Of a DNA stretch of 64,000 bases, positions 49,304 through 60,107 are shown piece by piece. Below the pieces are notes generated by a model that did not search any database, was not told where the DNA came from, and saw only the letters and a list, made by a program, of their open reading frames with translations. Location: NCBI GenBank assembly GCA_963921825.1, contig OY997588.1:129673203-129737202 (forward strand). Direction: 5' to 3'. Source of the DNA: Erodium maritimum. Taxonomy: Eukaryota; Streptophyta; Magnoliopsida; Geraniales; Geraniaceae. The position numbers were made by a program, and so were the translations under genes. The number at the start of each line of letters is the position of its first letter. Positions within the stretch are counted from its first letter, which is position 1.

Positions 49304-50416
49304 GTATGTATGTATATTGATGTTTGTATACATATATATTTCATTTCATGTGGTCTTACATCTCATCAGGTTGGATTGATGCTTAGGGGAATGGGATTTG
49401 ATAAAAGCACATCAATATTTTTGGCAGCTGGTCAGATTTACGACTCTGAAAGAAATATGGCTCCCCTCTTGGAAATGTTCCCAAATCTACAAATGAAAGA
49501 GATGCTAGCATCTGAAGAGGAGCTTGCACCATATAAGGTATGATTGCTATGTCTCGGTGTCCCTCTTTCTTTCTCTAGATCTAGTTATGTGTGCTAAACT
49601 GACTTGAGCTACTGCTTGTAGAACTATTCTTCCAGGATGGCTGCAATAGACTACACTGTATGTCTTCGTAGTGAGGTTTTTGTGACAACTCAAGGAGGGA
49701 ATTTCCCACATTTCCTCATGGGCCACAGAAGATACTTGTTTGGGGGACATTCCCAGACAATCAGGCCTGACAAACGAAAGTTGGCTTTACTCTTTGATAA
49801 TCCGAATATTGGGTAAGTGAAAGTGATTATCTCAATGCCATATATATGTTTCTATGCTCAGTCGCTTCCACAGTTATAGACCATAACAAGCCCGGGAAAA
49901 TTAACAAACTGTTAGTTTGAACCTTGGGGGGTAAAAGAACAAAACTTGCATACATTTCAATACAAGCCCGGGCAAACTAGCAAAATGTTATTTTGAATGG
50001 AGGAAACATTCTTGGGGGGTAAAAGAAACTTGCATACATTTGAATACTAGCCCGGGCAAACCAGCAAAATGTTATTTTGAATTGAGGAAACATCCTTGGG
50101 GGGTAAAAGAACAAAACTTGCGTACATTTAAATGTTGGGACAGCTTTATTGTTCACATGAAAAAAATGTTGGAGTGTCTAACGAGGAGTCATTCAATTGC
50201 CTAGTATCATGATGTCCTTTGATTTTCCAGTAGTTTTTAGAATTGATGTGACTGTTGTTTTCCAGATGGAAAACTTTCAAGCGTCACATGCTTGCTATGC
50301 GGTCTCACAGTGATTCCAAAGGCTATGAACTTAAGAGACCGAGTGATTCAATATATACTTTTCCATGCCCGGACTGTATGTGCCGTGCAAACAAGTCGGA
50401 ATCCTCAGCTTCATGA
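43346..50416 (+). CDS. O-fucosyltransferase-family protein (GT106/PF10250 type), 10 exons
   Basis: Exons are 43,346-43,714, 44,592-44,664, 45,820-45,887, 45,991-46,079, 46,859-47,056, 47,625-47,829, 47,922-48,089, 49,370-49,537, 49,622-49,812 and 50,266-50,416. All borders are GT-AG and in phase, giving 559 residues, a usual length for this plant family. It is a type II membrane protein: a basic Ser/Pro/Arg-rich N-terminus, a hydrophobic segment at about residues 64-82 ([16 protein letters not shown]), then a Golgi-lumen-type catalytic part. Family landmarks are [20 protein letters not shown] (about 161-180), SVHLRFEED (about 327-335, the HLRxE/D motif), [20 protein letters not shown] and [19 protein letters not shown] (468-486), with IRPDKRKLA. 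The family is predicted to move fucose or related sugars onto acceptors; the substrate of this member is unknown. All exons look intact. Confidence 0.95.
48300..48385. repeat. ACATGTGT repeats in intron 7
   Basis: ACATGTGTAGTTCTCCAT occurs at 48,301 and 48,368; between them lies the self-complementary run ACACATGTGTACACATGTGTACATGTGT (about 48,349-48,376). A local duplication with hairpin potential, lying outside exons. Confidence 0.7.
49269..49300. repeat. (TA)n microsatellite in intron 7
   Basis: A run of AT dinucleotides followed by GTATGT repeats, about 70 bp before the exon 8 acceptor at 49,370. Confidence 0.85.
49889..50133. repeat. Three tandem 75-85-bp repeats in intron 9
   Basis: Units start AGCCCGGG at 49,889, 49,964 and 50,049 (75, 85 and about 85 bp). 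Shared blocks are CAAAATGTTATTTTGAAT, CTTGGGGGGTAAAAGAA and AAACTTGCATACATTT. The array fills over half of the 453-bp intron between exons 9 and 10. Confidence 0.9.
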
Positions 50417-51256
50417 TTTGATGGGACTTGGGAGTAATTAATAGTATGATGAGTGTTATATTATAGCTACCTAATATCGGTATCGTGAGCACAACCTTCT
50501 AGGTGCAACTAACCCCTTTTTGTGTTGTAATTCTTTCATTTTTTTCCCTCTTTCCATATAATGAGAGGGCATACACAGAATTGTAGGATCTCCAAGGAAT
50601 TTTGTTTGCAGGAGGTCACATTTATATTTGCTGGGGTTGGTTTGAGAGGGAATTCATTTGAGGAAGATGTTATGGTTGGAGGATGTACCCGGGCATTGAC
50701 TAAGCATTTGCTGTATCTAACAAGCTGTGCTGTCAAATCTTTGCACCATGTTTTGTACATTAGTTGGGGTTTGGATATGCTTTTGTAAGACTGAGGCATG
50801 GACAGTATTGTGTACATCAGAAAAGGAAAGATTCATTTTACTTGTTTCATATCTTAGTTCAACATTTTTTTATATTCTTTTGTGATTGTTGAGGTAAGAA
50901 GGTGATGCACTGTTAGCTGCCAGGTGATGTTATAAATTTCATATGCTGGCTGATTTCTGGAAAATATTTTGATCATGAATGGCTTGTGCGAATGGAAGGA
51001 GTCCCTTTCGGTGTTTTGATTTGGGATTTTTGTTTTCTGGTTTGCAAAAGCTAGCTGATCATGAGCCCTCTATTTCGTTCAACCCCGTATAAGCGATCCA
51101 GGAATTGGTTGACTTGTTGGGATCAAAAGGATATTTGTGTTCTGGTTGTTTACCTCATGTGTTCTGGCAAGGAGTGTGGTGATCCAAGTCTCAACATTAC
51201 AGTACAAGTAGCGGATGCTATAGCATTCAACAATGTTACTGAAATCAGAACATAAG
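50417..51256 (+). other. 3' flank of the O-fucosyltransferase gene
   Basis: It likely holds the 3' UTR. No canonical AATAAA was seen close to the stop. A 75-codon plus-strand frame at 50,561-50,788 has no recognisable domain. The interval ends at the left TSD of the retroposon. Confidence 0.5.
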
Positions 51257-52723
51257 AAACAAGAATGAGTCTCTCTATCCCCTCATGAAAGGATAGACTA
51301 AAGTCTTCTCGTTCTAGAGAGAGAGGCTCCTCCCTCTCTCTAGAAACTTCCTTCTTCCTCCTACGTCCAAGCCGAGCATCGCCGCCCTCCACCGCCGGTG
51401 ACCTCCTCCCATGGAGGTTGTCGGCGGTGACCCTTGTCTTCCCCCTGTCCTTCCTTTGTTCTTTTCTTCTTCTAGCCACCTTTTCCCCTCTTTCCCCCTT
51501 TCAACCCTAACCTCTTAGGCCGAGAAGTTCAGATCTACAGTTTGCTTCACCTCACGTTGGTAGTCCGACCTCAGATTTGTTGTGGGAGCCGCTTCTTCGT
51601 CCTCTTTGGGAAGATCGGATTGGATCTAGGGTTTTCTCAACTACTGACTCAATGGGGTGAAGGGAAAGAGAAGAGAGGCGCCGATCTGTTCGTGGGAGAG
51701 ATTTCTCCTACCTTTCGGTGGGGATTGTTGCAGAGCCGGTCCTCACTTATCTCCGATCTGCTGGTGAAGCTCGTCTCGGTCCATGCATGGCCTTGTCTCC
51801 TCTCTCCGGTAGCTGTGGTGGTTTGTTTTCATCGGAGCTGGCAAAAGTGGTGGAGGCCCTTTGGCCTAACCTCGGCCAGGCTGGTTTTCGGCTGAAAAGC
51901 CAGTCCTTTCCTCGGATTTGCTCCTTGGACCCTCGTCTGGTGATGGCCGGCGAGGGATGGACTGATTTCTAGTCGGGTCGGTGGATTTCAGGCGGGGTTA
52001 GCGTGACTAAGAGGTATTTCTCCTTCTTCCTTGGTCTGATTGGGTCCTTTTCCTTTATTGGCTATTACTTCGCTGATCCTCTGCCTTCGCTTCTTCTCGG
52101 CTGTTGTTGGGTCGAGCTCGCCGGTTCTCGGTGTTGGCCGCCGGCGAGTATCTTGGGTGAAGTTTACCCACTCCAGAAGACATGGGTTCGGTCTGGTAGT
52201 ACCATTTTGGGTTAGGACTACCTTTCTCCCAAGGTCAAGGGGATGTATCCTCTGGTATTGGTCTGGGTTTTTACATCTGTTTTTCTATTTGCGCTTCAAA
52301 GTTGAAAATTTCAGGTTTTAGCCCTTTTTTATTTGCTCTTCATGTGTGGTAAATCTGGCATTTTAGGCCTTGTGTTTTTCTTTTCCTGTTTAGAACCTTT
52401 CATTGTTGTTTTTCCTTCACTTCATTTCATTTGTGCCCCTGTGTGGGTCTTGGTATGTTCATTACTTCACCCTGCGTGGGTTCTTTTCTTCACCCCTGCG
52501 TGGGTTCAATTCATCACCCCTGCGTGGGTTCTTTTCATTGCCCCTGTGTGGGTTCTTTTCATCACCCCTGTGTGGGATTGCTGTAGAAGGGGCTTCATTC
52601 ATTCTCCGTTTCAGTTTCGTCATTTGTTTTTTGGTGCTTGGTCTGTAGCTGGACCTTAAGCTTGTACTTTACTTTTACTATATAAAAAAAATTGCTGATC
52701 AAAAAAAAAAAAACAAGAATGAG
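51257..52723 (+). mobile_element. Poly(A) retroposon, LINE-like, non-coding (about 1.44 kb)
   Basis: A 13-bp direct repeat AAACAAGAATGAG flanks it (51,257-51,269 and 52,711-52,723). The right copy directly follows and overlaps an A-run (52,701-52,713) preceded by TATATAAAAAAAATTGCTGATC. These are signs of target-primed reverse transcription by LINE machinery. The CT-rich start has a 12-bp-arm inverted repeat TTCTAGAGAGAG/CTCTCTCTAGAA (51,312-51,342), and a 24-bp minisatellite lies near the end. No RT, endonuclease or zinc-knuckle coding is present, so it moved in trans. It may be an internally deleted LINE or a retrocopy. Confidence 0.8.
52472..52577. repeat. 24-bp minisatellite inside the retroposon
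   Basis: Units CTG(C/T)GTGGGTTCTTTTCATCACCC start at 52,472, 52,496, 52,520, 52,544 and 52,568, with a diverged first unit at 52,439. Confidence 0.9.
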
Positions 52724-52992
52724 AATGCAATTCTGGTTCACTTGTTGCTCTACATAAGATGCTTCGTTTGAACTTTGTTGTTTGCTACAATCACTTCTCT
52801 AAGAAGCATTTCCATCCTCACTTGAAGAATTACTACCTTTAACTAGCAAACCAAGCGTGGCTTGAGCTTGTTCACTGCAACACACTGATCCAATTTTATA
52901 TAACCCTCCTGGCTCCTACTTTGCTTGATTCTAAGGTTACGCAGGCTTTCGCCTTTTGGGTTTGTGGATGAATTTACGTACTTGCGCTACTC

Positions 52993-54975
52993 CTACTCCA
53001 GAAGCTTATTGCAAGTTCCAACACCAACGGCTGCGGCGAGGTGCCATGCAGCATGAATGTAAGGAGTCTGAGGAAAGACATCATCAGCAAGGAAGAGGAC
53101 ACCTCCCATGAGTGATGACATCTTATGGATAGTATGTGCCATCCTTAGGTCTGGATCCTTCAAAGCTCTTTTTGCAAATGCTACCTGCACACCATACTTC
53201 ACCTCCTAAATCACTCTACTCAAGCCAAAAGAAACCAAAGCTTTGCCCATTTATGGTCAAGTAAGCAACTTCATTGTAACCTAAGTATTAAACTACCTCC
53301 ATCATTCCAGTATGAAGAACTGTCACCATGAGAGGCTGAACAGGTAGCAGTAAAGCAGATGCTGCCATAAGGAACTTTGGATTCTCATTTCTTAGAGCCC
53401 TTGACAGACACTGCACAAAATATTTTCTACTATAAATATCATGCATAACTTACCAGTCGTAAATCCTCGAAGATATGAACAAATGGTTACATCAAAATCA
53501 TCCAATTGAACCAGAAAGAGCTACACTGTCAGTCAAAACCTCGGATGACACATGCCCCAGTTAATGAAAAGGATTTGATGCTTATAAAATTACATGCATT
53601 CACAGCTGATAACTCGAGCTCAAAGTTGTACAGATAAGCATATAAAGCCAATGCATATAGCTATGAGGAGATCTCAACTTCTGAAGATTATTGCTGTAAA
53701 ACATTTATGTGATAGTTATAACATAACTTTGTAGGATTTTTCTGAATTTAACATTAGGTTCCGATTGGATTATTTACACCTGAGCATTCAAATGGAATGA
53801 GAGTCATTTCTCTTGTATGTAAACTACAAGAGATGCAGACTTTCTTTGTCCCTATGTCCAATCACATTCCCACACATCACCCTCTTCCGGTCTTCCAAAT
53901 CCTATTCTGGAACATGGAATCAGAATAGGGCTATGTGGGGAAATGGGAACGAGGATGACAACCTCCCAATTACACGGAAAATGAGGTGATTCCCTTTCCC
54001 TAATCCAAACGGAGCATTAAAGAGAACAGTTTGGCATTAACCAGAAAACAACCTGATGTAAGCTATACTGACAGATAAAACTGACAAGACAAATCAGGAT
54101 CATACATTTTGAAGCTCCAAACATTAACACCACAAGAGTATGATCAAAATTCAAGTAGATTAGATATGATAAGTTTTAATGCATTTTGATGGCAATGTGA
54201 AATAATTGTTCTAGTATTTTATGAACTGTTTCTGACTCACAACTGTTGTCGTGGCTATCATTGTATAGTCCGCCCATCTCAAGTATTTTCTGAGTTTTCC
54301 TCTAGAAGAATGATACAAACTCGAAGCAACTCCAACTCCAATTAAGGAATTAGCATAAAGTTTAGTCGTCAGATTTTTTCTGTATCAACAGTAAAAGAGT
54401 AATTAGGCATAATAAAAGTAAGAGACTGCCTTAAAGCCCATCAAGCGATCAACATAGGAGCACTACCTTGGGGCCTGCATTCCAAGGACCACAAAAGGAA
54501 GTGAAGTGAGCACATTAACCACTGTTTCAGCAAGACATGAATCTCCTGAAAATGGGGTAAATGGATGAGTAACACATACACATAGATTATGAAAAACAGG
54601 AATGGGAATTTGTTTCTAAAATATCAAACCTTGAATGCAGCATTTTATGGGCCTCAAACATGCTGGTCTTTGGTGCCATACTCGTCTGTTAACAAGTCAA
54701 GATTGAAGTTATTCACATGTACACGAATATGAGTCCCACACAAACTGTCATCTATTGTTTCAGATATTTTACAAGAAGAGTATTTTAATGAGTAATTTTA
54801 CTCACTGCATCAATATTTGCTGATTTGTTCTTATAGCAGAGCTTTCACGGCCTGATTGAGGAGTGCCCCCATGTTGAGTATATTCTTCCAAGGAATAAGG
54901 TGAATGGGAGGCAACATGTACTCCATGTACGCCCTCAAGGGCTCTTCTAGGGTTCAATTGACTTTGTGTACTCAT
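52993..54975 (-). CDS. CREST-superfamily multi-pass membrane protein (putative hydrolase), 6 coding exons
   Basis: Exons in order are 54,975-54,806, 54,685-54,630, 54,545-54,467, 54,379-54,241, 53,410-53,297 and 53,184-52,993. All have GT-AG borders in phase and give 249 residues. The ATG at 54,975 has an in-frame TAG six bases upstream. After a soluble N-terminus of about 75 residues come several hydrophobic segments (about 80-100, 109-124, 139-160, 160-185, 208-222 and 230-245). The hallmark residues of the CREST superfamily (alkaline ceramidases, PAQR, Per1, TMEM8) are all present: Ser121-x3-His125 in ASSLYHSS, Asp139 in RWADYTM and His230-x3-His234 in YIHAAWHLA. In known members these bind a catalytic metal, usually zinc. 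Substrate and exact family are unknown; alkaline-ceramidase-like is one possibility. It likely sits in ER or Golgi membrane. It converges on the O-fucosyltransferase gene. Confidence 0.9.
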
Positions 54976-56047
54976 TGACTACTTAAACCCTAGTCAAACC
55001 AGTTGATTGCCAGCAAAAATTTGCTGGCATCAATCGGAAGAAAGGTGCTGGTTTTACCGCTTCTTTCTGTTTCATTTCAATGCAAGAGCTCTTTCATTAG
55101 ATAAACGACAACAGAGATATGATAGATCACCAGAATAGAACAGTGACTTAAACTTGTACAGAACAAGATCCTGAATTTGCAATTTGAATGTACCCTTTTC
55201 ATCTTTCAAGAACATGTACAGATAGTTTCTATGGAGTAAAAAAATAACAAGGAATGTAATGTCAAACGGAAGATTATTGATATAAGCATTACACTATCTG
55301 ACACAATGACTGAACCACTTGGTCCTCTCAAGGAAAGCAATATCAAACAGAACCTGATTAGGTAATAATAATATGCTTAGAGAATGCAAATCAACATAGA
55401 CAGGCTGGTTAAGGGATAAGCTTAAACCTACTTGTTAGATCCAAGAGTAGCAATCAATATCCTAATTAGAAAAGCAATCAACAGAGCCTCAAGTAGAGAA
55501 GCTCGTGTAAACGTGATCAAGATAAACTAATCAGCAAAAGAACAGTACCAAGTCCACATTTTGATACAATAAACACATAAACAGTATTAAAAATACACGA
55601 AATTCCTACCAATTAAAACACAAGTCATCCCATCCTTAAAAATCCCTCATTTTTACATTTCCGTTCACTCTTAGAGCGAAGAAGCAAAAGGGTCTTCAAT
55701 CGAAAACCACAGAATCGCATGAAAGTGAAGAGAAGAAGAAAAAGAACACCAGAACACACATTACAAGGATCAATTACAATAAAAACAGAGCATGAAGAAA
55801 AGGGAAAAGGGAGAGAGAACCTTGGGAGGTGAAGCTTTGAGGGGTTGATTTGATTTGGGGTTAGAGTGGTGGCAATAAGAGCATATATTATGCAGAGATG
55901 CGCATGACGCTCGAATCTTCCTTCTCTCCGATTTTCGCATATTCCTTGGATTTATGTTTTTTCTTCGTGTCGAACCCAACCAACTGTGTCGTTACATGTG
56001 TATCTAAAGATGGGTGGGTCCCGTCCAACATCGGACATAATATATAG
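54976..56047 (-). promoter_or_regulatory. Probable 5' UTR, leader intron and TATA box of the CREST-type gene
   Basis: On the minus strand a TATA-like CTATATATTATG lies at about 56,047-56,036, placing a start near 56,010. A CT/CA-rich, ATG-poor leader could splice from CCCAAG|GTTCTC (exon end 55,821) to an acceptor such as TTGACTAG|GG just upstream of the ATG (about 54,990), giving a leader intron of about 0.8 kb. The interval holds no other gene. This is inferred from signals only. Confidence 0.45.
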
Positions 56048-56355
56048 TTTGTTCCGCTCAACTGGATATGCTATACTTCAATCATGGTATGGTAGCTGCC
56101 ATGGAAATAGCTCCGCAGGTTTAAGCTTGAAGAATGCAAGTTTTTTTTTTTCTAATTCACTCTAGTGTATTATAATTTTTTCTTATGTCGAAACTCGACC
56201 AAATAAACAAAGATACGAATCAAGCATTAGACCAAACGTAACAATTGTCTCACCGGGGATGAATCGAAATAAATTAAGAACATGATTGATGATCTTTCCT
56301 CAAAAAAGGATAAGAAAAGAAACATGGTGATCCTATTCCAGCATGCAAATATAAA
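56048..56355. other. Non-coding interval
   Basis: AT-rich sequence without a supported feature, ending at the TSD of the solo LTR. Confidence 0.5.
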
Positions 56356-57085
56356 CGGGTTGTCACGCCCCAAATTCGGTAGAACTGAACCCGGAACACG
56401 AATAGTGAAATAATAAAACAATTTTCAACCATTTTAAGTAAACCGCTTAAAATCACCATTTAGTTAATCAAAGTAATATTTTACAACATAAAAGTACGTC
56501 CAAAAGAAGCGGACAAAATAAACAAAACGTACGTCGCTAGACTCCCAAAAAAAACCCGGACTCCCGCTCCCAGCTCTTCAAGCTTCGAGAGTTCCCCTAG
56601 TACGTCTCGCGAACAGTACCTGTAGGAAAAGCAGCTAGGGGTGAGCGTTCGCTCACCACCGCAGATACCAGACTGACTACGGCATACTAGTAGAAAATGC
56701 CGGAAACACCAACAACAAACCAAACATCGGGGACTACTATCCCCAAACTCAAGTAACCCGACTGTCACACGAAAACTGTTACTTTCCCCAACCAACTCAA
56801 ACACGGACGCGTAATGTAGACCCGACACAACGGTTACGACCTCCACCAAAGACGCAAAAGATAACCACGCAACACCCAAGATCATAAAGGATCGCACACA
56901 ACAATCAAGATCACAAAGGATCGCACTCCAGCTACTCAGTACCGGTTGCTAACCGGCTGGGCCTGAGTCTGCCCCACGCAACTTCCCCCGAACGCAGTCG
57001 AGCCAGGCTGTCGACCTGTTAGCGATATATAACGCAATACTTCTCCGATAGCTAGTCGGAAGGGGAGCCGCCCTTCATCGCCGAA

Positions 57086-57286
57086 GAATGCACAACTTTA
57101 CCGATGGTTAGTCGGAAGGCTAGCCAACCCCCACGCGCGCGACCACATAACCCCTTTATTGTCAGGCGGGCCCCCAACCTCGTCGCAGAAGAATGCACAA
57201 CTTTACCGATGGTTAGTCGGAAGGCTAGCCAACCCCCACGCGCGCGACCACAGGACCCCTTTATTGTCAGGCGGGCCCCCAACCTC
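57086..57286. repeat. Two 105-bp tandem repeats in the solo LTR
   Basis: Units begin GAATGCACAACTTTACC at 57,086 and 57,191 and contain the CCCCCACGCGCGCGACCACA block. A partial third copy (CTAGTCGGAAGGGGAGCC) precedes at about 57,050. Confidence 0.9.
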
Positions 57287-57313
57287 AGGCAATCACAATC
57301 AATACCCAAGGTT

Positions 57314-57815
57314 CAACACCCCAAAGGCACTCATGGCCACCCACGACACACCAACAGTAATACACGGGTCAACACCCCAAAGGCACACATGGACACCCAC
57401 GACACACCAACAGTAGTACACAGGTCAACACCCCAAAGGCACTCATGGCCACCCACGTCACACCAACAGTAATACACGGGTCAACACCCCAAAGGCACAC
57501 ATGGCCACCCACGACACCCCAACAGTAATACACGGGTCAACACCCCAAAGGCACACATGGCCACCCACGACACACCAACAGTAACACACGGGTTCAACAC
57601 CCAAAACGCACACATGACCACCCATGACACACAAACAGTAAAAACACGGGTCCAACACCCCAAAGGCACACCTGACCACCCAAGACACGCAACGGTAAAA
57701 TACGAATTCAACTCCCCACGGGCACTCATGGCCACCCAAGACACACAACGGTAAAATACGGGTTCAACTCCCCACGGGCACTCATGGCCACCCAAGACAC
57801 ACAAACAATTCAATC
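57314..57815. repeat. Nine 56-bp tandem repeats in the solo LTR
   Basis: Units start CAACACCCC or CAACTCCCC at 57,314, 57,370, 57,426, 57,482, 57,538, 57,595, 57,653, 57,709 and 57,765. The core is CATGGCCACCCACGACACAC. Units in the middle are most alike, as expected from unequal exchange. Confidence 0.92.
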
Positions 57816-57846
57816 AACCTCCGGGCACAACCAAATGACACCAGTA

Positions 57847-58016
57847 TTTCTATTGTTCGATAAGCTCACTTATCCTACGACACTACTAAGTGTCACATGC
57901 CTTTCTATTGTTCGATACGTTCACGTATCATACGACACCACTAAGTGTCGCCTGCATTTCTAGTGTTCGATAAACTTACTTATCCTACGACACCACTAGG
58001 TGTCACATGCATTTCT
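57847..58016. repeat. Three 55-bp tandem repeats in the solo LTR
   Basis: Units begin TTTCTATTGTTCGATA at 57,847, 57,902 and 57,957, with a fourth partial start at 58,012. Each contains TCACTTATCCTACGACAC and CTAAGTGTC, which itself is partly self-complementary. Confidence 0.9.
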
Positions 58017-59482
58017 ACTGTTAACTTTCCCTAGTCAAGGCCGAGATTCGGCTACTTTTCCCTCCCTCGTACGCTTTCCCAAAAGTTCATAACCAAGCTC
58101 CGGCGTGCTCACGATCACTCGCCTAGCTTTCCCTTTCCGCGGTCCTCGGCACGGTCTAACAAGATCACAATTAAAACACTTTTTAAGTTTGCAGGCAAAA
58201 ACTGAAATTAAAGAATTAGACGCCCAAACGCAACCCCGGTAATGTCGGTCACTCCCAAACTTCCCAATTACTCAACATTGTCAACAACGGGCCCGATTCG
58301 CCCGGCTCGGCGAATTTTCCCGGGATTGGAAAACGCCCTTCCAGGCCTTCGAAAATTCCCGTTTTCGTTTCTACGATCTTAGAATAATACAAGGGTTCCA
58401 ACGCAATCGACGGAATCAATTTCCGACTTCCGAGCAATTTAATTCGCGTTTAAAGTTTCTAAACCCATCATTTCCAACTTTTACAATTTAATTCCAAAAT
58501 TCGTTCCGGGTGTGAATTAAAGACTTGGGGTTCGTCTAAAACCACCCGAACACGAAAACCCGAGACCCGAACATGAGGGCCCCACCCGGCCATCAAGACC
58601 CGTAGGTGGCTGGACCGGTTTTGGACCGGTTCACCACCATGGTGGCCGGTCCTAGCTCCGGCCAGCCACCACCCACGGTGGACGAAGCTCCCCTGAGCCT
58701 CCGGTCACCGGAAACCGCTCATTTTTCGCTCCAAAACACCTCCAACGAACCCCACACCTCAACTCATCCATAGTCTACTCGTTTCAACCCAAACCCTAAC
58801 TTTTAAACATATCAAAACGAAAATCGAATAGGTTCTCACCGTAGGGAATGATGACGGGAGATCGATTCTTCAATCGTTGAGACGATCCGTCGGTTGGATC
58901 GTCGGGAAAACCCTAACACTTTCTTCTTCCTTTTCCTTTTTCTTCTCTCCTCCTTCTCTCTTTTTTCCTCATTTTTTTTCTCTTTTTTTGAATGATGGTC
59001 GAACCCCCCCTTATGGGTCTTCCTTTTGTTTTGTTCAATATTACCTAACTCCACCACGTGTGTGACAAGTGGCAAGTGGATCCCAACAAGATATTTTTCT
59101 GTCAGATTCGCGAAATTCAGCCGTCTCGGGCCCCGAACGGGCCCATTTTCCAAGAAATTACGAAACTTCACGGGCTACAAGGAAACGGCTCAACTAAGAC
59201 CGCTGTAACGACGGGTAAGCTTTTTGGATCCAAACGGACCTCGAACGGACCAAAACGTCGCTCGGTTGACTTTTCCAACAAAAAGTCAACATTTCCCAAA
59301 TTGGTCAGAAAGTTGCCCTGAGTCCCCCAGATTTCACTTTGATCGATATCGGGGTCAACTTAAGTCCGGTATGACCCTCGGGGTCAAATTTAGGTTCATT
59401 TAAGTGTTTGTCCCAAAATTTTAAATTTTCCTGTTTTTCGCCAATTTGACTGGCGTTGACCGGGAGTTGTTCTTACACGGGT

Positions 59483-59713
59483 TGTTTATAAAATGGCAAA
59501 GGTGGATGACACAATATATGTTAGCTCATGCCAAGTCACGGTCATGTGATCAGTGCATACTTACTTGTAGGTTTGTTTAAATATAATCAGGGCGGTCGGT
59601 CTCAAATTAAATGCAATTGCATGGGTGTTTTTTTAATTAGGAATTGAATAAGAAGTCCCGCTTTCATTATTTTTGTGCAAAAAAAAGTTGAACTAAAAAT
59701 ATATACTTAAAGT
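59483..59713. other. Non-coding interval
   Basis: AT-rich sequence with no gene seen. Confidence 0.5.
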
Positions 59714-60008
59714 ATGAACAGTGGACCGGCCTATCGGCCCGGTTCACGTTTTTGCGGGTTGCAGGCCGCGGGTCGTCCCGTTGTGGGACGGCTTTTATGC
59801 GTCCCGCAAAAATGCAGGCCGGGCCGAGGCCCGCGTCGTCCCTCAACCACGGGACAGGCCGAGACCCGTGGCTCGCGTCCCGTGTCCGGCTGCCAGCCAC
59901 TCTCGTGCTGCCACGTGTCCCTGCAGAAGAAAAAAAAATCCAACCGTTTACCAACGGTCGGAAACGGTAAAAAAATTTTTTTAATTAAATCTACTTCATT
60001 ATTTACCC

Positions 60009-60016
60009 TATAAATA
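60009..60016 (+). promoter_or_regulatory. TATA box of the mini-gene
   Basis: TATAAATA 92-99 bases upstream of the ATG at 60,108, with a CT-rich leader between them; ordinary plant promoter geometry. Confidence 0.55.
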
Positions 60017-60107
60017 CCCCAACCCCATTTTTTTCACTCACCCATTCTCCAATTTCACTCTTCCATTCCCTAATTCTACTCTCTCATTCCCAATATTCTC
60101 GTGAAAA

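Larger units (their letters stand above)
56361..59477 (-). mobile_element. Solo gypsy LTR (3,117 bp, TSD CGGGT)
   Basis: The plus-strand ends are TGTCACGCCCC and GTTCTTACA, a perfect TG/CA pair. CGGGT flanks it at 56,356-56,360 and 59,478-59,482. It is related to the Gypsy-2 LTR (same ends, GTTGACTTTT/AAAAGTCAAC pairs, AAGGAAACGGCTCAACTAAG near the end) but is clearly another family or an old relative. By analogy with Gypsy-2 its sense is the minus strand. There is no internal region, so it arose by LTR-LTR recombination. Three tandem arrays lie within. ORFs here come from the arrays and are not genes. Confidence 0.9.

Noticed and set aside
50561..50788. 75-codon frame after the O-fucosyltransferase stop
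   Set aside because: No domain; best explained as 3' UTR.
52333..52659. 108-codon frame with repeated PAWVLF-like units
   Set aside because: The repeats come from the 24-bp minisatellite, whose length is a multiple of three; no start context or domain.
54630..54679. Alternative start ATG (MAPKTSMFEAHKM) in coding exon 2 of the CREST-type gene
   Set aside because: This frame does not join the next exon in phase; the frame reading RVWHQRPACLRP does, and it connects to the upstream exon with its own ATG.
57104..57813. Frames of 65-122 codons on both strands, seemingly repetitive proteins
   Set aside because: They are produced by the 105-bp and 56-bp tandem arrays inside a solo LTR.
57314..57815. 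Regular 56-bp repeats resembling a CRISPR array
   Set aside because: Units are contiguous without unique spacers, lie in a plant gypsy LTR, and no cas genes are near.
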